Shown piece by piece: positions 14,937 to 23,954 of a stretch of DNA of 48,914 nt (its first letter is position 1; every line of letters begins with the position of its first letter). The notes under the pieces are model-generated. The model searched no databases. It was not told where the DNA came from and saw only the letters and a list, made by a program, of their open reading frames with translations. Source of the stretch: a virus; the IMG/VR virus record IMGVR_UViG_3300028178_000004, positions 1 through 48,914 of that record; one strand, written 5' to 3'. The translations under genes were made by a program, and so were the position numbers.

Positions 14937-16843
14937 TGAGTTACCCATTTTTTAGAGATTGGACCGAAGAAGATAAAGATTCAGCAATTAAAAAACTTAA
15001 AACATTAGAAACCGATTTTAAGAAAATGGGGTATGATATTCTCTTATATGGCGGTACTCTTCTTGGTGCTATGCGAGAAAGAGATTTAATCTTATCTGAC
15101 AATGATTTTGATATTATTATTTTTCATACTGTAAATATTAAAGAAGAAGTAAAAAAACAGATAATTGATATTGATAATAAATTTCATAACGAAAAACGGT
15201 TATGCGGAGATTTACATTTTTTAGGACAAAACCATTATTTTGTTGAAAAGAATTGGTTTGACGGATGGCACGGTTGGATTGGAGAAGATGATAAATTCTA
15301 TACTTTTTATCATATTAATGGGGAATTAAATAAAGAAGATATACTGCCCTTTAAACAAATAGAATTAAAGGGAGAAATATTTAATATACCTAAGAATCCA
15401 GAGAAAATGCTAGAAGTGCTATATGGGAAAAAATGGATAACTCCATTATCGTATAAACCCGCAGTACCAAACAAACAGTTATACCAATATTTTAATGGAG
15501 TTAGAAGTGTCCCTACCAACAAAATATTCACACAAAAAGAATTGCTATTAGATTTAAAATCTCTTCTAGATTTTAATGGTATTCAATTCTGGTTACAAAC
15601 AGGTACTCTATTAGGTGCAGTGAGAGATAAAGATTTTATAGCACACGACCCAAACGATATTGATATAAGTTTGGATATAAACGATAGATGGAAGGTAAAG
15701 GAAATTTTGGATAAGTCAGATTTTAAATATAAATATCAGTGGGATAAGGAATTGGCGGTATATAAAGGAAATACTAATCATCCACACGTAGATTTATTTT
15801 TTCATACTTCAGATGAAAAATATTCATACTGTTATTCTTATAAACCCAATAGAATACATAAACACTGGAATGAAGAATGGAGAATGAAAGTTCCGCTAGA
15901 TTTAATAGTTCCTCTAAAATATATCGATTTCTTAGGAACTAAATTTAGAGTGCCAAATGAGTCAGAAAAATATTTAGCCTATTTATATGGCGAAAGTTGG
16001 AGAATACCTAATCCAGGTTGGGAATTTACACAGTTTTCTAATACAGATAACACTTATTCTGCAATTACTGCAGTAGTTACTACTTTAAATAGAGAAAAGT
16101 CATTAGATAGGTTAGTTAAATCCTTCTGTAATTTATACCCAGATATTCCTCTAATTATAGGAAGTCAAAATAAAGAACCTATAAATATAACACATGAAAA
16201 CGTTACTGTTTTACAACTACCAGAAGACTGTGGACTAAGTTATGCCCGAAATGAGTTAGTTAAGCAGGTAAAAACGCAGTATACTTTATTATTAGAAGAT
16301 GATTTTATTCTAACACGTAACACGAATATATATAATATGATGGAGGTTTTTTCAGCTAATAAAGATATTGGAATAGTGGGCGGAAGATTGTGGCAAGAAG
16401 GTCAAGTAAAATCTTATGAGAAATTTTTGTTCATACTAGATAAAATTTTACTTTCGATAGAGTGGAATAAATTAGTAGATAATAAAACTATAGAACCTCA
16501 CCAGATAAATCAAATAAAATATGGTATATGCGACATCATTTATAACTTCTTTTTAGCTAAAACTGAAGTCTTAAAAAATAATCCCTGGGATATCAAACAT
16601 AAAATACATTCTGAACACATGGATTTTTTCTTAAATATAAAATTAAATAGCAATGTTAAAATAGCGTTTATTCCAGATGTTTTAATTGAACACCAGCATC
16701 CAGTAGATGATGAAAAATACCGTGAAATGAGAAAAAGAATGTATTATAATTTTATATACGAAAAATACGGTATTGAAAAAGGGTATACACTCGGAGAGAG
16801 TGCTATTATTAATTATAAAGAAAATCGGAGGGAAAATGTATAA
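14936..16843 (+). CDS. LicD-LicD-glycosyltransferase fusion protein
   Basis: The 635-residue protein contains two LicD-type domains in tandem: residues 30-185 with GGTLLGAMRE and DNDFDI, and residues 205-365 with TGTLLGAVRD and DPNDIDI. A GT-A glycosyltransferase (residues 380-635) follows with TAVVTTLNRE, DCGLSYARN, LLLEDDF and GIVGGRLW. The last part resembles GT2/GT12-type enzymes with an EDDF metal site. The start overlaps the cytidylyltransferase stop (TAATG), after GAGGAG. The likely role is assembly of a glycan carrying two phospho-alcohol groups, with all domains in one cytoplasmic polypeptide. Three-domain proteins of this order are not ones I know from characterised phages. Confidence 0.82.
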   Translation: MSYPFFRDWTEEDKDSAIKKLKTLETDFKKMGYDILLYGGTLLGAMRERDLILSDNDFDIIIFHTVNIKEEVKKQIIDIDNKFHNEKRLCGDLHFLGQNHYFVEKNWFDGWHGWIGEDDKFYTFYHINGELNKEDILPFKQIELKGEIFNIPKNPEKMLEVLYGKKWITPLSYKPAVPNKQLYQYFNGVRSVPTNKIFTQKELLLDLKSLLDFNGIQFWLQTGTLLGAVRDKDFIAHDPNDIDISLDINDRWKVKEILDKSDFKYKYQWDKELAVYKGNTNHPHVDLFFHTSDEKYSYCYSYKPNRIHKHWNEEWRMKVPLDLIVPLKYIDFLGTKFRVPNESEKYLAYLYGESWRIPNPGWEFTQFSNTDNTYSAITAVVTTLNREKSLDRLVKSFCNLYPDIPLIIGSQNKEPINITHENVTVLQLPEDCGLSYARNELVKQVKTQYTLLLEDDFILTRNTNIYNMMEVFSANKDIGIVGGRLWQEGQVKSYEKFLFILDKILLSIEWNKLVDNKTIEPHQINQIKYGICDIIYNFFLAKTEVLKNNPWDIKHKIHSEHMDFFLNIKLNSNVKIAFIPDVLIEHQHPVDDEKYREMRKRMYYNFIYEKYGIEKGYTLGESAIINYKENRRENV

Positions 16844-18776
16844 CCCTACGATTAGTTTAATTATACCTACCTATAATAGAACTGCATGGTTAAAACGAGC
16901 CTTAGATTCTGTATATTTCGTAGAATTTGATGAAGTAATACTCGTCAATGATGGTTCTGATAAAGAACATACTGATTATATTAAAAATATACTTTCTTGT
17001 TATCCAAAAATAAAATATATTGAGCATGGCTCGAATAGAGGTCTTGGAGAAGCACGGAATACAGGAATAAAGAACTGTACATCTGAATGGATTACGTTCC
17101 TAGATGACGATGATTACTATACAAAAAATCCACTGGAAAGTTTAAAAAAACATATAGCGAAACATCCAGAAGCAGACGTAATTAATTATAAAATTACACT
17201 AAAAAATTTAAAATCTAACCTTCATAATAAAACATTTGATTGGGGTCATGAAACTTTTACATTAGAAGATTTGGTTAATTATAACCGTTTAACAGGTTCC
17301 AGTCTATTAAAAAAATCCGTATGGTCAAAAGTTAAGGGATATAAAAATATACCATATGAAGACTGGGAATTTTGGATTCGAGTTAAACAAGCAAAATTTA
17401 ATTTTGTATTTTATCCTGATATTTTCTATGTTAGAGAAAACGTAGATGACGGTCTGGAAAAGGTAACTGGAAAAGAAATGTCAGATATTGATTGGAAAAT
17501 TAAATATCTAGGTATAAATTTAATTAAAAGTAGTAGAAATAAAGATATTGGACTCGGAATCTCTACATTTTTAAGAGATGAATCTCTTTTTAGATTAATA
17601 GACTCCATACTATTGCATCTACAGGAATTTAAAATGTATATTGTTGACCAGGGGGAACATTCCGAAAAAAAGGATAAATTATATGCTAAATTAACTAAAC
17701 TCGGTCATACAATTAAATATATACCGTATGATAGCGGAATTAGTAAAACTAGAAGAATTTTAAAAGAATTATGTAAAGAAAAGTATCTAGTATATATGGA
17801 AGATGATTTCCAGGCTACTTATAAGACTAACTTATATAAACTTAGAGAAATACTGGAAGAAAACCCAGCTTTGGGTATAGTGGGTGGAAACTTAGAAGGA
17901 TACGCTACTACAGGTTCTTATTCATATTTTTTAAATAGAGCAGATAATAAAATTTGTTACTTCCCCCTAGACTATTTAATCGAAAAAAATCTAGCTAAAT
18001 GGGAATTTACTAGCAAAGGAACTAAATTTCTTAGAGCAAATATAGTATCTGATTTTACCATGTGGAAAAGAGAAGTACCAAATATTTTTGATGACAATGT
18101 TAAAACAATAGAACATACGCATGTATATTTGTTAGTTAAAACAAAAACTAATTATACTGTTGGGTTCTGTCCTGAAACAGAAATTAAACACGTTCATGAT
18201 AATAAAAATCCTACTTATAATGCATTAAGGACAAGAAAAAAAGAGTTAGATTATCTAAAAGTATATTGGAATGTCGCTGATTTTTATACGTTTAATAAGA
18301 GTTCATTATATCAATTAGAAAAAACAGCAAACACTATAACTCCAGTTACTTATTTACCTTTAGATTCTAATACACCAAAACCCCCTGAAATTAAAATTCA
18401 AAAACTCGAAACAGTAGAATACAATAAAGTTAATAAAATAAATATAGAGCAGAAGGAAATTATTATTAAGATTATTAATTATCTAAATAAAAATTCTATT
18501 GTTTTCTGGTTATTGAATTACTCTTGCTTAGAAGCAGTTACCAAAAAAGACATAGTTTCCGATAAACTGTATATAGGTGTTTCTACTCTAAATGAAAAAG
18601 AATTGATTCTAAAAACATTTGAATACTGCAAAGAATTGCTTAATATTAAAGTAGAGCCAAAACGTATCATTAAACCCGCTAAACTTTATGATTTAAATAT
18701 TAATGTTCCTATACCTGTAGTTGCTTATTTAGAAAAAACATTTAAACAGACCTGGGAGGAATTAAAAAATGGGTAA
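16836..18776 (+). CDS. double glycosyltransferase with degenerate LicD-like tail
   Basis: I choose ATG 16836 after GGAGGGAAA, giving 646 residues. Residues 1-220 are a typical GT2 (SLIIPTYNR, VNDGSD, LGEARN, LDDDD near 90). Residues 235-490 form a second GT-A domain related to that of the preceding gene (STFLRDE, DSGISKTRR, MEDDF, GIVGGNLEG). Residues 525-646 look like a LicD domain that has lost its site: WLLNYSCLEAV stands for GTLLGAVR, and the Asp pair is absent. The gene overlaps the previous one by eight bases. The tail may serve only in binding. Confidence 0.8.
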   Translation: MYNPTISLIIPTYNRTAWLKRALDSVYFVEFDEVILVNDGSDKEHTDYIKNILSCYPKIKYIEHGSNRGLGEARNTGIKNCTSEWITFLDDDDYYTKNPLESLKKHIAKHPEADVINYKITLKNLKSNLHNKTFDWGHETFTLEDLVNYNRLTGSSLLKKSVWSKVKGYKNIPYEDWEFWIRVKQAKFNFVFYPDIFYVRENVDDGLEKVTGKEMSDIDWKIKYLGINLIKSSRNKDIGLGISTFLRDESLFRLIDSILLHLQEFKMYIVDQGEHSEKKDKLYAKLTKLGHTIKYIPYDSGISKTRRILKELCKEKYLVYMEDDFQATYKTNLYKLREILEENPALGIVGGNLEGYATTGSYSYFLNRADNKICYFPLDYLIEKNLAKWEFTSKGTKFLRANIVSDFTMWKREVPNIFDDNVKTIEHTHVYLLVKTKTNYTVGFCPETEIKHVHDNKNPTYNALRTRKKELDYLKVYWNVADFYTFNKSSLYQLEKTANTITPVTYLPLDSNTPKPPEIKIQKLETVEYNKVNKINIEQKEIIIKIINYLNKNSIVFWLLNYSCLEAVTKKDIVSDKLYIGVSTLNEKELILKTFEYCKELLNIKVEPKRIIKPAKLYDLNINVPIPVVAYLEKTFKQTWEELKNG

Positions 18777-18942
18777 AATAGTGTATTTAGTGGTATATAA
18801 TTCAGGAGAAAATTTTCACCATATTGCAAAAGCATTTCTCTCAAAAAAGAAGGCAGAAACATGTTGCAAAAGAACAAATACCCCATTAATGGGAAACAGT
18901 TACTGGAATGCCTCGATTATTGAAGTAAACTTGGAGGATTAG
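18769..18942 (+). CDS. small hypothetical protein (57 aa)
   Basis: ATG 18769 overlaps the end of the previous gene, behind TGGGAGGAATT. The 57-residue product (MGKIVYLVVYNSG start) has alternating beta-strand and helix character and ends in NLEDstop, whose TAG shares its last base with the next GTG. It is probably translated as part of the glycosyltransferase operon. The family is unknown. Confidence 0.5.
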   Translation: MGKIVYLVVYNSGENFHHIAKAFLSKKKAETCCKRTNTPLMGNSYWNASIIEVNLED

Positions 18943-19691
18943 TGAATAAAGTAGCAATACTTATAACCACATTTTTAAGAGATTACGCATTGTACAAAAC
19001 GGTACAATCTATTGTAGATAATTATACAGAAGAGTGTATAGTTTTAATTGCAGACCAGGGATATCAAACGGATGAAAAGATTATAACATATGATTATTTT
19101 AAATCCCAGATTCCCTGTGAAGTATATTATCTTCCTTTTGATTGCGGACTTAGTTATGCTAGAAATTTCTTGGTTAATAAGGCTAAAGAATTGGGATATG
19201 ATTATTGTTTAGTTTCTTCTGATTCAATTCAGTTTACTGAAAAATATAATTTTGAACCTATTATAGATTTCTTAAATTCTGAATCTAATTATGGTGTAGT
19301 TGGATTTGAATTAGAGAATGCCAAAGCTCCATGGAATTTTTATATGTATGTTGATAATAAAGGAATTCATTTTAAGAAATCTGAGGATTATATGATTTCT
19401 AATAACTTATCTTTCCAAAAAGTAGATATATGTATGAACATATTTTTAGCTAAAACTAATAGCATCACAGACTTATGGGATGTGGAATTTAAACTAGGAG
19501 AACATGAATTAGCGTTTTTAGAATTACAGAAACGTAATGTTAAAGTATTTTGGACTAATTCTATTAAATTTAAAAAGAATAATGCTGCTGGTGGGGATGA
19601 ATATAAAGAATATAGAAAAAGATTAGGTGATTATTTAAAATTACTTAGAAAAAAATTAAATATTAACGGATGGATAATCTATGATAAATAG
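18942..19691 (+). CDS. GT2/GT12-like glycosyltransferase with altered metal site
   Basis: The 249-residue protein starts at GTG 18942 after TTGGAGGATTA. It is a stand-alone copy of the GT domain found in the two preceding large proteins: ITTFLRDYALYKTVQSI, VLIADQG, DCGLSYARNFLV near 67-78. The EDDF metal motif of its relatives is replaced by SSDSIQF near 92, so metal binding may be altered or lost. DVCMN-like and HELAFL elements occupy the expected later positions. It probably arose by duplication within the module and may be a partner subunit or use another acceptor. Confidence 0.75.
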   Translation: MNKVAILITTFLRDYALYKTVQSIVDNYTEECIVLIADQGYQTDEKIITYDYFKSQIPCEVYYLPFDCGLSYARNFLVNKAKELGYDYCLVSSDSIQFTEKYNFEPIIDFLNSESNYGVVGFELENAKAPWNFYMYVDNKGIHFKKSEDYMISNNLSFQKVDICMNIFLAKTNSITDLWDVEFKLGEHELAFLELQKRNVKVFWTNSIKFKKNNAAGGDEYKEYRKRLGDYLKLLRKKLNINGWIIYDK

Positions 19692-19703
19692 AGAAAGGTA
19701 CTC

Positions 19704-19862
19704 ATGAGAATGGGTCAGATGGTTTATTTTAAAGATGCCGGAATAATTAAACAGGGATTTGTATCAAAAGAATTAGGAACAGACGATGTATTAATAATAT
19801 GCGAAGATGTTTCATATCAGAAACACCATTGGGAGATTAAAAAAGTTCCTGATAAGGAGTAA
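19704..19862 (+). CDS. small hypothetical protein (52 aa)
   Basis: ATG 19704 has GAGAAAGG upstream. The 52-residue product starts MRMGQMVYFKDAG and looks like a small beta-rich fold. The following gene starts one base after the stop. Nothing in it is diagnostic of a family. Confidence 0.5.
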   Translation: MRMGQMVYFKDAGIIKQGFVSKELGTDDVLIICEDVSYQKHHWEIKKVPDKE

Positions 19863-19863
19863 A

Positions 19864-20019
19864 ATGTTTACTGTTTGGTATGAGAAGAAATTATATTGGT
19901 ATTTTAAATCAGAAGGTTATATTATCTGCATTAGATTTATACCATTTATTAATAAATCTGATAAAGATAAACGACGTTTTGCTTGGTGGAGGATAAATGA
20001 AGAAAATAAAACGAGTTAA
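19864..20019 (+). CDS. small aromatic-rich hypothetical protein (51 aa)
   Basis: ATG 19864 follows AAGGAGTAAA, so I prefer it to the longer frame from 19807. The 51 residues are rich in Trp, Tyr, Phe and Lys (FTVWYEKKLYWYF). The gene end overlaps the amidoligase start by 23 bases. No family is recognised. Confidence 0.5.
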   Translation: MFTVWYEKKLYWYFKSEGYIICIRFIPFINKSDKDKRRFAWWRINEENKTS

Positions 20020-20683
20020 AAAAGAAGAAATAAAACTTACGGATATTACTAGAATCCGTTATTCCCCAGAATTTGAGTTCGAACTTCCGGCTAAGACTGA
20101 TGCGGATAAGTTAATTGACCGGGGGAAAACTCTTAAAGGATGGGAAATTAAGTCAGATGGTTCATTAAAAAATGGTATTGAACTTTCGCCTGAGAAATCA
20201 AACCATCTATTCTATAATGAAGACTCTTTGATGCAAATAAAAGAAATATTAGCATTATGCCGAGTATATAAGGCTAAAGCATTACCATCGTGCGGGTTAC
20301 ACCTACATATTAATGTTAAAAATTTATCAGATAAAGCGGTATTAAACATTATTCGTGAATGGGTTCATCGTCAAAAGTATATTGCCAAAAGATTTAATGT
20401 ATCTAAAGAGAGACTTTCAGAAACATGTAAATTTTTACCTAAAAAAGATTATAAATTGACCGAAAAAGTAATACATCAATATCGTAATCATAATGGTTAT
20501 TCTTTTAGTGGTTATTCTTCACTTGACGAAAAATACAGGTCATTGAACATTTCGCATTTACCTAAAACTGATTACGAGACGCTTGAATTCAGACTTTTTT
20601 CTTCGACTACGAACTTTAAGGAAATTAAATCAACAATATATTTCGTACTTACCTTTTGTCAGGAGGCAATTGAACGTGAGTAA
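19997..20683 (+). CDS. putative amidoligase (COOH-NH2 ligase family)
   Basis: The 228-residue protein has the pattern of Amidoligase_2 enzymes: an EFEFE strand at 25-29, GWEIKSDGSL with GIELSP near 48-65, CGLHLHIN near 99-106, and YRSLNI followed by TLEFRLFSST near 195. These glutamine-synthetase-fold ligases join amines to carboxylates with ATP and are predicted to modify peptides or cell-wall stems. The start lies inside the previous gene behind TGGAGGATAA, and the stop overlaps the GT9 start. In this context it may amidate a sugar acid or a peptide in a surface polymer. Confidence 0.78.
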   Translation: MKKIKRVKKEEIKLTDITRIRYSPEFEFELPAKTDADKLIDRGKTLKGWEIKSDGSLKNGIELSPEKSNHLFYNEDSLMQIKEILALCRVYKAKALPSCGLHLHINVKNLSDKAVLNIIREWVHRQKYIAKRFNVSKERLSETCKFLPKKDYKLTEKVIHQYRNHNGYSFSGYSSLDEKYRSLNISHLPKTDYETLEFRLFSSTTNFKEIKSTIYFVLTFCQEAIERE

Positions 20684-21536
20684 AACATTGCATTTAAATC
20701 GTCCTGGAGCCCTGGGTGATATAATCATGACCCTTATGGCAATTGATAAGTATAAAAAACTTAATCCTAATGATAAGATTATCTATTATTGCGACCCAAG
20801 TTGGAAAGATTTACCTATTATTTGTCCTGCGGTAGATGAAGTAAAAAGTAGTGCTGATTTCGATATTAAGACCCCTGGAGCACAAAATCTATACGGTTAT
20901 ACATCTAAACCTTTAGTTAAACATTTAACGTGGTATTTTGGTAAAGAATTAGGATTAGATGACCACTTTTATAATTATGGATTTTATCCTGAATTTCTTC
21001 CGACGGAAAATAAAGAATTTAATGTATTAATGAATTCTGAAAGGAAAGTAATAACTATACATTGTAATTCTGGATGGTCTCCTTATAAAGATTGGGATAT
21101 TCAAAATTGGCAGGGAGTAATAGACCGATTTTGTTCACTCGGGCGGACAGATTACGCCATAGTTCAAATAGGAAAAAGTGATATGAAATTAAACGGAACT
21201 ATTGATATGCGGAATAAATTAAGTGTTACGGAATGTATTCAATTAATTAAAAAAGCAACATTACATTTAGGTATAGATAGTTTTTCTAATCATGCAACTG
21301 CATTATTGCCCTATACGCCTTCAGTTATATTATGGGGTTCTACTCATCCGGGCGTATTCGGTTACGGGCATAATATTAATATCTGGAAACCTTTAAAATG
21401 TTCACCCTGCAATAAAATTTATAATAATTTATCTAAAACAACACAAAATCCGTGTCCTACAGAACCACATCCATGCATGTCTGCTATTACAGTAGATGAA
21501 GTATTTAATGCTATTTTAAAAAAGTTAGGAGTATAA
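20676..21536 (+). CDS. GT9 (heptosyltransferase-like) glycosyltransferase
   Basis: I choose GTG 20676 behind CAGGAGGCAATT; the frame also opens farther upstream but without a ribosome binding site. The 286-residue product is a GT-B enzyme: NRPGALGDIIMT at the N-terminus (family GxLGD), a middle HCNSGWSPYKDW, and LGIDSFSNHATALL near the C-terminal nucleotide site with VILWGST. A Cys-containing tail (CSPCNKIY ... CPTEPHPCM) is like that of many GT9 proteins. These enzymes use nucleotide-linked heptose or similar sugars for surface polysaccharide. Confidence 0.82.
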   Translation: MSKTLHLNRPGALGDIIMTLMAIDKYKKLNPNDKIIYYCDPSWKDLPIICPAVDEVKSSADFDIKTPGAQNLYGYTSKPLVKHLTWYFGKELGLDDHFYNYGFYPEFLPTENKEFNVLMNSERKVITIHCNSGWSPYKDWDIQNWQGVIDRFCSLGRTDYAIVQIGKSDMKLNGTIDMRNKLSVTECIQLIKKATLHLGIDSFSNHATALLPYTPSVILWGSTHPGVFGYGHNINIWKPLKCSPCNKIYNNLSKTTQNPCPTEPHPCMSAITVDEVFNAILKKLGV

Positions 21537-21787
21537 TGCCTAAATCCAATTACGATAACATGATGGAAGAAATTAATAAAAAAATGAGATTAAATAGATG
21601 CAGGAATCATAATCTCTGTAAAAATGAAGATACTGATTGCTGCACTATCTGGTCTGCATGTGCAGACTGCTATTATCATGAACCTAAATTATTATGTCCT
21701 TTTTGTGAACGTGAAATACCTAATAAAGAATTCTTATTTAAGAACGGATGCAAGTGGTGTCAACAACCGGGAGTAAAGAATGAGTAA
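21536..21787 (+). CDS. Cys-rich zinc-ribbon protein (83 aa)
   Basis: The ATG overlaps the GT9 stop (TAATG). The 83-residue product has about a dozen Cys: CRNHNLC, DCCTIWSACADC, then CPFCE and CKWCQQ, consistent with two zinc sites. It is coupled to the next gene by overlap at GAATGA. The function is unknown. Confidence 0.6.
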   Translation: MPKSNYDNMMEEINKKMRLNRCRNHNLCKNEDTDCCTIWSACADCYYHEPKLLCPFCEREIPNKEFLFKNGCKWCQQPGVKNE

Positions 21788-22490
21788 TATGCCTAATGAA
21801 TGCATCATTATAGGTGGCGGAGCATCAATTAAGCCACAAATTTCGCTACTACAGCCACTGTGTGCCACTAAGTTCACTATATTGACCAACTACGCCTTTA
21901 AGACGTTTCCAGGCACGTTTTTGTGCTTCAATGACCGGGATTTCTACCATCCTAAGCCAGACGATACCGGTAAACTACCTAACCCGGATTGTTATGATAA
22001 ACTTCGGCAGTTGCCTCTAATAATTGGCATAAATCATAATGGAGTGGAGGAATTTAAATTAAATAATACGATTTTGTTAAATAAATCTGAAAAGGAAAAC
22101 TTAACAGGAGTTTTCGCTTTGAAGTTAGCGGAGAAGCTAATGGAGACCGGAACGGTCTACCTATTAGGCTTCGACTGGACTCGAAGAAAGGGACTGCCTG
22201 AGAGGGACCCAAATTATAATCCAAAGACAGAGGTGCCGACCCATTATTATAATAATATTAATCATAGGGGAATAGGTTATGTAGGTTATTATGAAAATCA
22301 TAATCCGAACAACGATTTTAATAAATTAATAAAAAAGGACACATTAAAGATTTATAATGTGTCCCCTGAAAGCAATATAGATTGTTTTGAAAAAATATCT
22401 TACCAGAGATTCTACGAGTTATTGTCCCCCGAAATTGCCGACCAAGATAATCTTCGTTTAAAAATTAAGGAACTGGTGTTGCCGATATAA
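21780..22490 (+). CDS. DUF115/MAF-like protein, possible glycosyl-transfer enzyme
   Basis: The 236-residue protein starts with CIIIGGGASIK, a nucleotide-binding-like loop, followed by FLCFNDRDFY, a central NLTGVFALKLAEKL helix and VYLLGFDW. This order resembles DUF115/Maf-type proteins involved in flagellin and surface glycosylation, and small phage proteins of similar pattern, but the match is weak. Its first half is less A+T-rich than its neighbours. The 3' end overlaps the convergent structural gene by 26 bases and contains the terminator of that opposite operon. Confidence 0.55.
   Translation: MSNMPNECIIIGGGASIKPQISLLQPLCATKFTILTNYAFKTFPGTFLCFNDRDFYHPKPDDTGKLPNPDCYDKLRQLPLIIGINHNGVEEFKLNNTILLNKSEKENLTGVFALKLAEKLMETGTVYLLGFDWTRRKGLPERDPNYNPKTEVPTHYYNNINHRGIGYVGYYENHNPNNDFNKLIKKDTLKIYNVSPESNIDCFEKISYQRFYELLSPEIADQDNLRLKIKELVLPI
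22322..22364 (-). terminator. intrinsic terminator of the leftward virion operon
   Basis: Bases 22337-22346 (GGACACATTA) and 22355-22364 (TAATGTGTCC) form a perfect 10-bp stem around an 8-base loop. On the leftward strand the stem is followed at once by TTTTTTATTAAT, a typical U tract. It lies about 100 bases past the stop of the last leftward gene and inside the coding region of the last rightward gene. The rightward strand has no U tract here. Confidence 0.85.
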
Positions 22491-23943
22491 ATTTAAAATA
22501 AAAATTAATATTGTCTATAGTAAAAGAAGCACTTGCCGAGGTATATCCCCCTGTAGGGTTAAAAGGTCCATACCAAATCACTGCATCAGGGTCAGGAATC
22601 AAAGGGTCATCTACCCAATGAGCATCCGCAGTCTTTTGGTCCCAATTATTTGCACTACCACTCACATATGCACCAACTCCAAATCCGCTAACATAACCAG
22701 TCATAATTCCAAAAATGTTATTCATAGCAACTGCTAAATCTATGTCAAAATTATTTAATAATACTGGATATCCTGCAGGTGTACTGCAATTATGATAAAC
22801 ATCTTGTGATAAAGATATATATACTCCACTCCCCATATCAAATCTTACAGGTATATTTAATAATACGTAAGCCTGAGCTACTGCTGATGTATTTGGTTCA
22901 TTTTTAGGAGCAGCGTTCCATTGAGTTACTTCGATTGGAGGATTAGATTTACTGCCATAAGCCAAAAATACATCTCCAGCAGTTCCTTTAGAATAATCTC
23001 CACTAGCACTCATAGATACGCTACAATCTGCTTTAACAAATAAATGATACAAATCATTAGTTTTAGTAGTAGGATTGTATATTGTTTTAGTTATAGGATA
23101 ACTCATATCTAAAGTACCTACTCCACCTATCATTATCTGTGGTATTTGTGCAGCTACTCCACCGCTAGAGGCAACCGCAGAGGAATAAACACTTACTCCT
23201 ACATGCTCTGGATTTTGAATAGCAGCACCAGCAGCATTACCAATAGTAGTATTTCCTATAGCTATGTTAGCACTGCCATTAGATTGATAATGGTCATATA
23301 ATTCATGACCTGAAGAAGCAGTTCCAACCCATAATTGTTTTTTCTGTAACGTAAAAGTATGAATATCTGTGCTTGATGCTGCAACAGCACTAGCAGAATC
23401 AATACCTACCTTAGTAAAATCTTCCCATATTGAAGTAATAAAATGCCTTAACTCTTCAATATGTATGTATCTTACCTGAAATTTTTCTAAATCAGTTACT
23501 AATGTTATAGGGTCTGTCCATTCCTGTTTATCCCCTAAAGGATGAATTATATGTTCTCCTTCTTCGTCATAATTAAAATATTCTATTTTTGTTAAACCTT
23601 GAGAAAATAATAATCCCTCTACTGAATCTCTCATTTCTTTTAATTGTTTACCTGTAATTTGGAATTTTCCATTAACTACGACTGGAGAGAAAATGGTGTA
23701 ATTTGCAGGGGATAAAATTGCAGTTTCTAATGCAATTAATGCGGTCTGTAATTCAATTATATCTTCTGCTCGAATCTGCTGATAACCTTTATATAATTTA
23801 TCTTTTTCTTCGATAACTTTAAATAAATGAGTAGAATCCGTCCAATCATAATCCGAACCGTTAGGATTTAATATGGGGTCGTTCTTCCATGTATTCGGAT
23901 TCAATTTTCTATAACAATATGGACATTTATTTATACCAGCCAT
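22465..23943 (-). CDS. phage tail-tip/fibre-like structural protein
   Basis: The 492-residue protein is the last gene of the leftward operon. It begins with a CPYCYRKLNP knuckle and a helical region (residues 50-110), followed by a long Ser/Ala/Gly/Asn-rich beta section (for example ASSGGVAAQIPQ) and a C-terminal aromatic part ending in ATPVP. Low hydrophobicity, many small residues and position behind the baseplate gene point to a tail-tip, fibre or adhesin protein. Parts such as NIFGIMTGYVSGFGVGAY recall receptor-binding or tail-spike C-termini. No enzymatic motif is visible. Confidence 0.6.
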   Translation of the reverse strand: MAGINKCPYCYRKLNPNTWKNDPILNPNGSDYDWTDSTHLFKVIEEKDKLYKGYQQIRAEDIIELQTALIALETAILSPANYTIFSPVVVNGKFQITGKQLKEMRDSVEGLLFSQGLTKIEYFNYDEEGEHIIHPLGDKQEWTDPITLVTDLEKFQVRYIHIEELRHFITSIWEDFTKVGIDSASAVAASSTDIHTFTLQKKQLWVGTASSGHELYDHYQSNGSANIAIGNTTIGNAAGAAIQNPEHVGVSVYSSAVASSGGVAAQIPQIMIGGVGTLDMSYPITKTIYNPTTKTNDLYHLFVKADCSVSMSASGDYSKGTAGDVFLAYGSKSNPPIEVTQWNAAPKNEPNTSAVAQAYVLLNIPVRFDMGSGVYISLSQDVYHNCSTPAGYPVLLNNFDIDLAVAMNNIFGIMTGYVSGFGVGAYVSGSANNWDQKTADAHWVDDPLIPDPDAVIWYGPFNPTGGYTSASASFTIDNINFYFKFISATPVP

Positions 23944-23954
23944 TTAATTACTCC

